Notes: generated by a model from the sequence alone, not told the origin. A stretch of 8,212 nt of DNA from Cellvibrionaceae bacterium (GCA_030597965.1 JAUVQU010000100.1:1-8212), one strand, 5' to 3'; shown: positions 1 through 6,231, counted from the stretch's first letter. Translations and numbers: made by a program.

Positions 1-667
1 GTGACTTGCGTATCGCCTTGCTATTTACTGGAGAAAAACTGTTAATATTTTCAACTGAATCTGCAATCAGTTCGAAGGTTTCTTTTGTCAGAGGCGGGAT
101 ATCCTCAAAGCCAACTAAAAGTAATTTGGGTTCTTTATTTGCCGTGTTTTTTCTATAAATCCGGTTGATTGAATGTTGCTTTTGTTCGCTGCTGTGAAGT
201 TTATTTTCCTCTAATTTTTTTGAAAATATTTCTACCCATGTAAAAAATAAATCCTGCGATTCAAAAAGATTTTTTGTGTCGTTATCTTCTGGTTTTAAAT
301 TCCAAAGCAGCAGTGTTTTGAACGCGTTGTCGGCGTCGCTGGCAAGCTTGATGGGGTTGATAAGATCGGTGCCACTCTCGCTTTGAGAAATGATTTCCAG
401 CCACAGCCGTTGGCGGGTCAGGGCGCTGGCTAACTGTTTTGGGCTATCTATTGTTAATTCATCGACTAACGCTTGATATTTAAGATTAAGCCAATCTTGC
501 AAGCTGAAAATTTTGGGGTTTGCCCACACTTTTACACCCTGCTGCTGTTGCCAATGATGGTAGGCACCCAGTACCTTGTTTTTGAGCCGATTATTCGGGG
601 TCAGAATCAAAGCGCTATTGTGAATGCTTTCGAGTAGAGGGGTAATGTTGAACAGTGGGCTGGGCAT
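1..667 (-). CDS. AddB-like probable DNA repair protein, N-terminal part (cut by window edge)
   Basis: An open frame of 222 codons runs from an ATG at 667 off the left edge without a stop. A TAG lies in frame four codons upstream of the ATG, so the start cannot lie much further out; no clear Shine-Dalgarno sequence precedes it. The protein resembles the N-terminus of the roughly 900-residue 'probable DNA repair protein' family (TIGR03623), which is related to AddB of the AddAB helicase-nuclease and usually ends in a PD-(D/E)XK nuclease domain. Visible signatures are LILTPNNRL (residues 20-28), at the place where AddB carries its Walker A loop but without the GKT residues, then the segment WANPKIFSLQDWL (48-60), LTRQRLWLEI (83-92) and LLLVGFEDIPP (182-192). 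Family knowledge suggests a role in double-strand break processing; this is inferred. The nuclease end lies outside the window. Residues 123-180 are rich in Lys and Asn and the DNA there is AT-rich. It lies downstream of murI on the same strand. Confidence 0.8.
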   Translation of the reverse strand, partial: MPSPLFNITPLLESIHNSALILTPNNRLKNKVLGAYHHWQQQQGVKVWANPKIFSLQDWLNLKYQALVDELTIDSPKQLASALTRQRLWLEIISQSESGTDLINPIKLASDADNAFKTLLLWNLKPEDNDTKNLFESQDLFFTWVEIFSKKLEENKLHSSEQKQHSINRIYRKNTANKEPKLLLVGFEDIPPLTKETFELIADSVENINSFSPVNSKAIRKS

Positions 668-750
668 GCCGAGGGTCTATTTGCAGTGGTTATTATTGAC
701 TGATCTTCTCATAACGGAGGCGTTTCGGCTATGTCGTAATGACGCAAGCC

Positions 751-1605
751 TCAGATTTCTAGCAGTTCGTATTTATCAATATGAAAACGCTGTAATGCCG
801 GTATGAGTTTCTTGAGATCATCATCATTACGAGTAAAAACAGCTTGGTTTCGATAGGGATGTTGTCGATCTAAATTGATGCTGGAATCTAATTCGTGCAC
901 CAAAAAACGGACACGTCGGGCTATGGCTTCTCCGGAATCAATCCATTGCACTGGGTAGGGTACTACCTGCTTTAGATCATCTTTCAGTAGAGGGAAGTGA
1001 GTGCAGGCAAGCACAATGGTATCCAGCTTTTGAGTGGATTCCGATGTGCCTGTTGTTTCAAAAAAAGGTCGAATAATGGCCTCTAGAGCACGTTGCTCTG
1101 GGGCTATGCCACGTAATTTATCTTCGGCAATATCTACTAAATCACTAGAACCCTGTAGGATTACTTCACAATCATCGGCGAAGTTTTTGATGAGGGTGTG
1201 AGTGTAGTTCCTCGTTATAGTACCGGGTGTGGCTAATAAGCCAATTATTTTTGATTCACTTGATTCGGCGGCCGGCTTAATGGCAGGGACAACACCGACA
1301 ATAGGCAGGTCAAAGTATTTTCTCAGGTGTGATAGCACCAGCGTACTGGCTGAATTACACGCAATCACTAAAATATCGGGGGCATAGGTAGCGATCAATT
1401 GTTTGATGACGGTATGCATCCGGTCGATTAATTCAGTTTCAGACTTTGTGCCGTAAGGGTAGGCGGCGTTATCTGATGTGAATATAAGTTTACAGGCGGG
1501 CGCCGCCTGATGGATTTGTTCCAGAATGCTGAGGCCGCCCACGCCGGAATCAAAAACCAGTACCTTTATATCTGGTAGCGAAGTGGCTTGAGAGCTAAGA
1601 CTCAT
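751..1605 (-). CDS. murI: Glutamate racemase MurI
   Basis: A cytoplasmic, cofactor-independent enzyme that interconverts L- and D-glutamate and so supplies D-glutamate for the peptidoglycan stem peptide. The 284-residue length matches the family (E. coli about 285). Visible motifs: VFDSGVGGLS at 17-26, containing the catalytic-pocket Asp19 and Ser20; PYGTK at 50-54; the first catalytic cysteine in IACNSAST (Cys83); and the second in LACTHFPLL (Cys201), followed by His203. Both cysteines of the two-base racemisation mechanism are therefore present and the enzyme should be active. The ATG lies only 3 bases after the stop of the upstream TPR gene. There is little Shine-Dalgarno sequence of its own, so translational coupling to that gene is likely (inference). 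The gene ends 83 bases before the AddB-like gene on the same strand. Confidence 0.97.
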   Translation of the reverse strand: MSLSSQATSLPDIKVLVFDSGVGGLSILEQIHQAAPACKLIFTSDNAAYPYGTKSETELIDRMHTVIKQLIATYAPDILVIACNSASTLVLSHLRKYFDLPIVGVVPAIKPAAESSESKIIGLLATPGTITRNYTHTLIKNFADDCEVILQGSSDLVDIAEDKLRGIAPEQRALEAIIRPFFETTGTSESTQKLDTIVLACTHFPLLKDDLKQVVPYPVQWIDSGEAIARRVRFLVHELDSSINLDRQHPYRNQAVFTRNDDDLKKLIPALQRFHIDKYELLEI

Positions 1606-1608
1606 TGA

Positions 1609-2115
1609 TCAGACAAGCTCGCGAATAGCGTTGAAGTATTTAGGTGCTTCCTGCTCAAAAACTTGAATGCCGGTCATTTTATAGGCCGTTAACAGGGATT
1701 TACGAGCAGTAGCAAGCTCCCCGATGTCCAGCAGGCTTTGCCCGAGTCGCAAATGAATAAAGGGACTTTTATCTCCATTGGGGCAGCATAGAGCAGACCT
1801 GAGCGCCTCAATTGCCGGGGAGAACTGCCCCAGCTGGAAATAACTGTCGCCAATCCCTGTCAATACCCATGCTGATTCCTGAAAGCTGTGCTGTGGCTTC
1901 GGCAGCTTTAACCATACCTGATAAAACATGCGCAACGCTTTTCTGTAGTCCCGCCTATCGTAGGCGGCGTAAGCATCGGCGCAAAGGCCTTTGATTTGCT
2001 CCTGGTCAATTGTAATCTCGGGCTCAGAGCCGGTCACATTGCTGTCGGTACAGGGCAAGTCAGGTTCGTGTTCGTCAGACATTCGTCTATCCATTATTTG
2101 TAAAGTGTTAATCAT
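1609..2115 (-). CDS. Small tetratricopeptide-repeat protein of unknown role
   Basis: A protein of up to 168 residues with no signal peptide or membrane segment. After an acidic, probably disordered N-terminus (about 12-38) come three helix-pair units that fit TPRs: about 40-73 (AYAAYDRRDYRKALRMF), about 80-113 (GIGDSYFQLGQFSPAIEAL) and about 116-149 (RLGQSLLDIGELATARKSL). TPRs bind proteins or peptides, so an adaptor or chaperone role is possible, but no partner can be named. The general layout recalls small three-TPR chaperones, yet no secretion genes are nearby. The start is uncertain. The ATG at 2115 has no ribosome site, while the ATG at 2082 (MSDEHEP, residue 12 here) is preceded by GGATAGACGA and may be the real one. 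It is the first gene of the minus-strand cluster leading into murI. I do not recognise a named gene. Confidence 0.8.
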   Translation of the reverse strand: MINTLQIMDRRMSDEHEPDLPCTDSNVTGSEPEITIDQEQIKGLCADAYAAYDRRDYRKALRMFYQVWLKLPKPQHSFQESAWVLTGIGDSYFQLGQFSPAIEALRSALCCPNGDKSPFIHLRLGQSLLDIGELATARKSLLTAYKMTGIQVFEQEAPKYFNAIRELV

Positions 2116-2224
2116 AGCTAAAGCTGTAACGTTTAAACAGGGCTCCTAAAAGTAGGGGTCAATTTAATATATTAGTGCATGGTTATCTTTTACTTTGGCT
2201 GTCAAATAATCTGCTGCGTGTTTT

Positions 2225-2254
2225 ATGACGGCTACAACAAAAGTGCTTTATAAT
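2225..2254 (+). promoter_or_regulatory. Putative sigma70 promoter of rmuC-DUF2489
   Basis: A -35 box ATGACG (2225-2230, four of six consensus bases) and a perfect -10 box TATAAT (2249-2254) are separated by 18 bases. Transcription would start near 2261, giving a leader of about 33 bases before the rmuC ATG. It is the only good promoter-like match upstream of this gene in the 178-base divergent intergenic region. Confidence 0.6.
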
Positions 2255-2293
2255 CGGAACCAATAATGATCGTTCATTTTTAGGGAATTTGTT

Positions 2294-3751
2294 ATGCAGG
2301 GTTGGTCACTAAACAGTGATGTGTTGCTCATACTGCTTGCGGTGGCTAGTGTGCTGGCGTTGGTTCTTTTTGTGGTGCTGATCAATGACCGAAAAAGACT
2401 GAATAGTCAGGTTGATACAGAGGTAAAACTCAGTGACCTGACGCATCAGTTAGTGACTGAGCAGGCTACTGTTAACCACCTAAAGGGAGTGGAAAAGCAA
2501 TTAATGGATCGTCAGCAGGCATATGAATGCCTGTTCGGAGAGCATGAAGCGCTAAAAGCCAGAAGCCAGGCGGAGCAGCATGCGCTGAAAGAGCAGTTGA
2601 AACTTTTGCTGGATGCCAAAAAGCAATTAACCAACGAATTTGAAGTTCTGGCTAATCGAATCTTTGACGACAAACAGAAGAAATTTAGCGAGCAAAGCAA
2701 AGCTATTATTAATACCAATGTTGAGCCGTTGCGTGAGCAGCTGCAGTCCTTCCGTAAGAAAGTGGAAGACGTTTACGAAAAGGAAAGTGCCGATCGCAAT
2801 ATGCTGGTGGGTAAGATCACTGAGTTGCAAAAGCAAACAGAGCAAATCGGCAACGATGCCATTCGGCTGACCTCCGCGCTCAAAGGTGATAATAAAGCTC
2901 AGGGTAATTGGGGTGAAGTGGTACTGGAGCGATTATTGGAAGAGTCGGGCCTGCATAAAGGCCGCGAATACAATGTACAGGTCTCCTTAAAAGACGAAGA
3001 GGGCAGGCGCAGAAACCCGGATGTGGTGGTGCATCTGCCTGAAGGAAAAGACATAGTGATTGACTCCAAAATGTCACTCGTCCATTACGAGCAGTACTGC
3101 TCCGAGCAGGACGATGCGGTTAAAGAAGTACTGCTAAAGCAGCACATACAGTCGGTGCGCACGCACATTCAGCAGTTGAGTGTTAAATCTTACGAAAAGC
3201 TGGAAGGTGTTCGAACTCTGGATTTTGTGTTCATCTTCATGCCCGTTGAAGGCGCCTTTATGTTGGCGCTGCAGAATGATCCCAGCTTGTTCCGCGATGC
3301 CTATGAACGACAGATTATTTTGGTGAGCCCCACCACTTTGTTGGCGACCTTGCGCACGGTGGAAAATATCTGGCGTTATGAAAAGCAAAATCGTAACGCG
3401 GAGAAGATTGCCAAGGAAGCCGGCGGCCTCTACGACCAGTTTGTGTTGCTGCTTGAGTCCATAGGTGAAGCGGATAAGCACCTTGGCAAAGCCACCGAAG
3501 CTTATGAGAAAGCCACCAAGCAACTCGGCACAGGTCGGGGAAATCTGCTGCGACGGGTGGAGAACCTGAGAGTACTGGGTGCGAAAAGTAAAAAGAAAAT
3601 CCCCCAGACCAAGCTGGATAATGCTGATCCACTTCTGGATTCTGAGCCAGTTGAAGTGGAAAAGGTTGAAACTGAAAGAGCTGAAATCAAAATAAAGAAG
3701 CCTGAAACAGAGCGCCTTGAATCCCCATCTGAAACAATTTCTGACGAATAA
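2294..3751 (+). CDS. rmuC: DNA recombination protein RmuC
   Basis: RmuC of E. coli limits inversion between short inverted repeats, and the family is assigned to the PD-(D/E)XK nuclease fold; its exact reaction is not settled. The 485 residues read as an N-terminal membrane anchor (about 9-30, LLILLAVASVLALVLFVVLI), a long charged coiled coil (about 32-195), then the conserved RmuC domain (about 195-430). Key signatures are GNWGEVVLERLLEESGL (204-220), the candidate active-site residues Pro242-Asp243 followed by Asp257-Ser258-Lys259 (D-S-K), and FIFMPVEGAF (313-322). The tail from about 431 is charged and low-complexity, with ETER twice (459-462 and 471-474). The ATG at 2294 follows AGGGAA (2282-2287) at good spacing. 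DUF2489 follows after 17 bases, so the two probably share one transcript. The anchor places the protein at the inner membrane with its nuclease-like domain inside the cell. Confidence 0.95.
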   Translation: MQGWSLNSDVLLILLAVASVLALVLFVVLINDRKRLNSQVDTEVKLSDLTHQLVTEQATVNHLKGVEKQLMDRQQAYECLFGEHEALKARSQAEQHALKEQLKLLLDAKKQLTNEFEVLANRIFDDKQKKFSEQSKAIINTNVEPLREQLQSFRKKVEDVYEKESADRNMLVGKITELQKQTEQIGNDAIRLTSALKGDNKAQGNWGEVVLERLLEESGLHKGREYNVQVSLKDEEGRRRNPDVVVHLPEGKDIVIDSKMSLVHYEQYCSEQDDAVKEVLLKQHIQSVRTHIQQLSVKSYEKLEGVRTLDFVFIFMPVEGAFMLALQNDPSLFRDAYERQIILVSPTTLLATLRTVENIWRYEKQNRNAEKIAKEAGGLYDQFVLLLESIGEADKHLGKATEAYEKATKQLGTGRGNLLRRVENLRVLGAKSKKKIPQTKLDNADPLLDSEPVEVEKVETERAEIKIKKPETERLESPSETISDE

Positions 3752-3768
3752 AACCCTTAGAGTAGCTT

Positions 3769-4224
3769 ATGAATACTGTTTGGATTATTGCAGCACTGGT
3801 TGTTATTGCGCTGCTGGCGGGTATCGCCGTTTATTACCTCAGGGAAGTTCACAAGCTGGACCAGCGCCGCGCTGAACAGCGTAAGGAGCTGGAAGAATTC
3901 TCCAACGAGCGGCGGGAGCACGCCAATTTAAGCATCCAGGTGATTGCGGGCAGCATCGTGGAAGATCAGATGACCCTGACTGAAGGGGCGATTCGATTAC
4001 GTGGATTGCTGGAAAGCCTGGGGGCGGATGAAGCCATTCAGGAAGAATTTACGGCTTTTTATCAATTGGCAAAAGCGACGGAACATATTCCCATCATGGA
4101 AGAGTGGAAGAAACTCAAAATAAAACAAAAGCTCAGCTACGACAGTGAACGTGAGACACAGGAAAAAACTCACAGAGACTTTGTGCTGGATGCAGCCAAA
4201 CGAATTAAGGGCCGCACGTTCTAA
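3769..4224 (+). CDS. DUF2489 family membrane-anchored protein
   Basis: A 151-residue protein with an N-terminal hydrophobic segment (about 4-23, VWIIAALVVIALLAGIAVYY), then a basic, helical region that probably lies in the cytoplasm. The stretch HANLSIQVIAGSIVEDQMTL (51-70), followed by TEGAIRL, is the typical conserved block of DUF2489, a gammaproteobacterial family without known function. The rest is helical and charged, with no catalytic motif that I can identify. It begins 17 bases after the rmuC stop, with TAGAGT (3758-3763) as a weak ribosome site, and has no promoter of its own. The shared operon and similar anchored, helical design suggest a link to RmuC, but that is inference. The gene converges with trmA, and a REP-like repeat sits between the two ends. 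Confidence 0.85.
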   Translation: MNTVWIIAALVVIALLAGIAVYYLREVHKLDQRRAEQRKELEEFSNERREHANLSIQVIAGSIVEDQMTLTEGAIRLRGLLESLGADEAIQEEFTAFYQLAKATEHIPIMEEWKKLKIKQKLSYDSERETQEKTHRDFVLDAAKRIKGRTF

Positions 4225-4228
4225 TCTT

Positions 4229-4295
4229 TGTAGGTTTAATCTCCGCAGCTTGCCTTGCAAGCGAACCTCTTTCGCCAGCAGGGCTGGCTCCTACA
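4229..4295 (+). repeat. REP-like palindromic repeat, copy 1
   Basis: This intergenic element sits between the converging DUF2489 and trmA genes. TGTAGG (4229-4234) and CCTACA (4290-4295) form its outer inverted ends. Inside are two small hairpins: GCTTGC-ctt-GCAAGC (4248-4262) and GCCAGC-agg-GCTGGC (4274-4288). The inner GAA (4263-4265) and TTC (4271-4273) continue the overall symmetry around a 5-base centre. This layout matches the REP/BIME-type small repeats common in pseudomonads and relatives. The core 4271-4295 differs from copy 2 at one base. No T-run directly follows either hairpin, so it is not a classical terminator, although it could still stop converging transcripts. Confidence 0.8.
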
Positions 4296-4304
4296 TAAAC
4301 ACGA

Positions 4305-5408
4305 TTATTTTTTTCGCTTCAAAATCGCACCACACTCTAAATGGTGGGTGTAGGGGAATTGATCAAACACGGCAAAACGCTCAACGGTATGTGTTTCTGT
4401 TATCGACTTCAAATTATCTATTAACGTCTCCGGGTTGCAGGAGATATAAATAATGTTCTCAAAGCCTTTTACTATATCTAGTGTGTGCGCATCTAAGCCT
4501 GAGCGTGGTGGATCGACAAAGATGGTAGAGAAATTATAGCTCGCTAAATCAATGTCCTTGAGCCGGCGAAAGGGGCGAACCCCGTCCATTGCCTCCGAGA
4601 ATTCTTCACTCGACATCCGCACTATCGTCACGTTATCGATTGTATTCTTCTCCAGATTATAAAGGGCTGAGTTCACCGAGGTTTTCGATATTTCCGTGGC
4701 GAGTACGCGATTAAATTCTTTTGAGAGAGGAATGGTGAAGTTACCATTGCCGCAGTAAAGCTCAAGCAGGTCACCACTGAGCGGTTTACTGGCATCCTGT
4801 GCCCACCCCAGCATTTTTTCACAGACTTTTGCGTTGGGTTGAGTAAAACCTGTTTCTACCTGCTGGTAGTGAAAAGGCACGCCATTAACTTTTAGTGTTT
4901 CCTCAACAAAGTCCTGCCCAATCACCGTTTTTTGTTTGCGACTGCGGCCAATAATACTGGCGCCCAGGGCCGAGGAGAGTTTCGAGGCTTCTCTGTGCCA
5001 TTGCTCATTGAGTTGTTTGTGATAAATCAATGTAACGACGGCTTCACCCGTTAGGCTGGTGAGGTATTCAGCCTGGAACAGCTTCTTCTTAAGTAGTTCA
5101 TTGCCGTTTACTTTACCCATCAATTGCATCATCAAACGATTGATAAGTTGATTGGCGACGGGAAAATCATCGACGCGATAGGGCCGTTTGTATTCGCCCG
5201 CTTGGTACATGGCGTGGTAACAAATATCGCCTGCATGCCAGATTTTAAACTCGGCACGCATGCGGTAATGGCTTTTAGGTGACTCAAAGCGCTCGATGGT
5301 TGGCAGCTTCACACAGGGCAATGCACCAGCCAAACGATGACTAAGCTCACCGACTTTAGCATCAAGTTGCTGGTCATATTCTGCGGGGTTTACGGTGGAT
5401 TGAGTCAT
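4305..5408 (-). CDS. trmA: tRNA (uracil-54-C5)-methyltransferase TrmA
   Basis: Makes 5-methyluridine at position 54 in the T-loop of tRNAs (and in tmRNA) using S-adenosylmethionine; cytoplasmic. The 367-residue length is close to E. coli TrmA (366) and the catalytic residues sit at the same numbers. These are Gln190 (ETGFTQPN), Asp299 in FVDPPRSGLD, the nucleophile Cys324 in YISCNPETL, and the general base Glu358 in HHLECGAIL. The SAM-binding motif I is LLELYCGNGNFTIPL (214-228). There is no N-terminal TRAM domain, which distinguishes TrmA from RlmC/RlmD. The ATG at 5408 has no obvious Shine-Dalgarno. The gene appears monocistronic and is flanked on both sides by copies of the REP-like repeat. 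Confidence 0.96.
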   Translation of the reverse strand: MTQSTVNPAEYDQQLDAKVGELSHRLAGALPCVKLPTIERFESPKSHYRMRAEFKIWHAGDICYHAMYQAGEYKRPYRVDDFPVANQLINRLMMQLMGKVNGNELLKKKLFQAEYLTSLTGEAVVTLIYHKQLNEQWHREASKLSSALGASIIGRSRKQKTVIGQDFVEETLKVNGVPFHYQQVETGFTQPNAKVCEKMLGWAQDASKPLSGDLLELYCGNGNFTIPLSKEFNRVLATEISKTSVNSALYNLEKNTIDNVTIVRMSSEEFSEAMDGVRPFRRLKDIDLASYNFSTIFVDPPRSGLDAHTLDIVKGFENIIYISCNPETLIDNLKSITETHTVERFAVFDQFPYTHHLECGAILKRKK

Positions 5409-5443
5409 AGTTGTGAAGTTTCAGCCGATGAAAAATGAGGTGC

Positions 5444-5449
5444 ATTATA
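5444..5449 (-). promoter_or_regulatory. Putative -10 box of trmA
   Basis: On the minus strand a perfect TATAAT (5449 down to 5444) lies 35 bases upstream of the trmA ATG. No convincing -35 hexamer is seen at 16-18 bases; the nearest, TATTAG at 17 bases, is poor. There is also no TG extension. The call rests on the -10 box alone. Confidence 0.4.
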
Positions 5450-5505
5450 GCGCTTACCATGATTGGCTAATAGGGATTTCAAAGGGGTGTGAGGGCACTC
5501 TGGGT

Positions 5506-5556
5506 GCGCAAGCGAATAACAATGTTCGCCAGCACGGCTGGCTCCTACAGTGTAGG
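5506..5556 (+). repeat. REP-like palindromic repeat, copy 2
   Basis: The second copy lies between trmA and the flavin reductase gene, in the same orientation as copy 1. It has the left arm GCAAGCGAA (5508-5516), an 8-base centre, then the hairpin GCCAGC-acg-GCTGGC (5528-5542) and the end CTCCTACA (5542-5549). The 25-base core (5525-5549) matches copy 1 at 24 positions. Unlike copy 1, the TGTAGG partner lies immediately downstream (5551-5556), forming a tight CCTACA-g-TGTAGG palindrome. It lies upstream of the trmA promoter and of the flavin reductase gene, so it could separate the two divergent transcription units. Confidence 0.8.
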
Positions 5557-5597
5557 CTCTGTGATACAAATTCAAATTATTGAAGGTGTCCTTACTC

Positions 5598-5626
5598 TTG
5601 ATGGGCTAGAATCAGTTTAATAATAC
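5598..5626 (+). promoter_or_regulatory. Weak candidate promoter of the flavin reductase gene
   Basis: TTGATG (5598-5603, four of six consensus bases) is followed after 17 bases by TAATAC (5621-5626), which is a poor -10 match. The region is AT-rich and the spacing is right, but a TATAGA at 5628-5633 is an alternative -10 without a well-placed -35. Confidence 0.25.
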
Positions 5627-5636
5627 TTATAGAGAA

Positions 5637-5642
5637 TTGGAG
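5637..5642 (+). promoter_or_regulatory. Ribosome binding site fixing the flavin reductase start
   Basis: TTGGAG (5637-5642) lies 5 bases before the ATG at 5648. The in-frame GTG at 5642 overlaps this site and has nothing suitable upstream, so the ATG at 5648 is preferred. Confidence 0.7.
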
Positions 5643-5647
5643 TGATT

Positions 5648-6136
5648 ATGAAAGAAGTACCTATGGATTCAGCCATGCGTGAGGGTATGCGCCGTTTGGC
5701 TTCTGGCGTGAGTGTCGTGGCCACTAAAACGGCCGCGGGCGATCGATTTGCTATGACCGCCACATCGGTGACGTCACTCTGCGCTGAGCCTCCTTCACTG
5801 TTGGTCTGTATTAATCGTGATACCAGTATGTTTGAAGCGATACAGGGTGGCAGTGATTTCTCCATGAATATCCTACTTGCTGACCAGCAGGATGTATCCA
5901 ATAAGTGCGCCTCTAAAGATAAGGGTGAAGCACGTTTTGAGGTTGGGGATTGGCAGGAGCATGAAGGTACACCTTTCTTAAATAATGGTTTGGTGACGTT
6001 TTTCTGTGAGCAGGATAAATTTATCGATTATGGCTCGCATCGTATTGTGATCGGTAAGATTACACGGGTATTGGTGGATGAATCTGATGAGGTGGATCCG
6101 CTGGTATTTCTCAACGGTGGCTATCACAAGATCTGA
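5648..6136 (+). CDS. Flavin reductase-like, FMN-binding domain protein
   Basis: A 162-residue single-domain protein of the flavin reductase-like family (PF01613; relatives include HpaC, RutF and other small reductase components). Such proteins use NAD(P)H to reduce free FMN or FAD, usually for a partner monooxygenase. Family features seen: MRRLASGVSVVAT (14-26), AMTATSVTSLCAEPPSLLVCINR (35-57, the flavin-contacting region), FSMNILLADQQDVSNKCAS (71-89), GSHRIVIGKI (129-138) and the C-terminal PLVFLNGGYH (151-160). No signal peptide, so probably cytoplasmic. An ATG start at 5648 is chosen because of its ribosome site. No monooxygenase is encoded next to it, so the substrate system is unknown and the exact reductase type cannot be assigned. 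It converges with the histidine kinase; the 95 bases between their ends show no clear terminator. Confidence 0.85.
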   Translation: MKEVPMDSAMREGMRRLASGVSVVATKTAAGDRFAMTATSVTSLCAEPPSLLVCINRDTSMFEAIQGGSDFSMNILLADQQDVSNKCASKDKGEARFEVGDWQEHEGTPFLNNGLVTFFCEQDKFIDYGSHRIVIGKITRVLVDESDEVDPLVFLNGGYHKI

Positions 6137-6231
6137 GCTTTGTAGCCTGCTCCGCCTAGGAGATCAGAATCATTTACGGTCGAGTATTTATTTAATCTCA
6201 TAGGCGATTCGAGTTCTGTACTGCGAGGTAT

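Noticed and set aside
624..806. A 60-codon plus-strand open frame spanning the murI/AddB-like gap
   Set aside because: It overlaps the ends of two well-supported genes on the other strand, has no ribosome site and no recognisable sequence; treated as chance.
2171..2205. A perfect minus-strand TTGACA (2205-2200) as promoter of the TPR-murI cluster
   Set aside because: No acceptable -10 lies 15-19 bases downstream: the 17-base position reads CCATGC and the TATATT further on is too far. A promoter is needed somewhere here but I cannot place it.
3134..3523. A 129-codon minus-strand open frame inside rmuC
   Set aside because: It lies wholly within the strongly conserved RmuC domain in another frame, so it is a shadow of that gene.
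4145..4453. A 102-codon plus-strand frame across the DUF2489 end, repeat copy 1 and the trmA 3' end
   Set aside because: It covers parts of two genes and the palindromic repeat, with no family resemblance and no start signals.
5617..5901. A 94-codon minus-strand frame over the flavin reductase start
   Set aside because: Antisense to conserved flavin reductase motifs; no independent support.
6137..6231. CTCC-gccta-GGAG hairpin (about 6149-6161) as terminator between the flavin reductase and the kinase
   Set aside because: Only four pairs and no T-run on either strand; also too unlike the REP-like core to count as a repeat copy.
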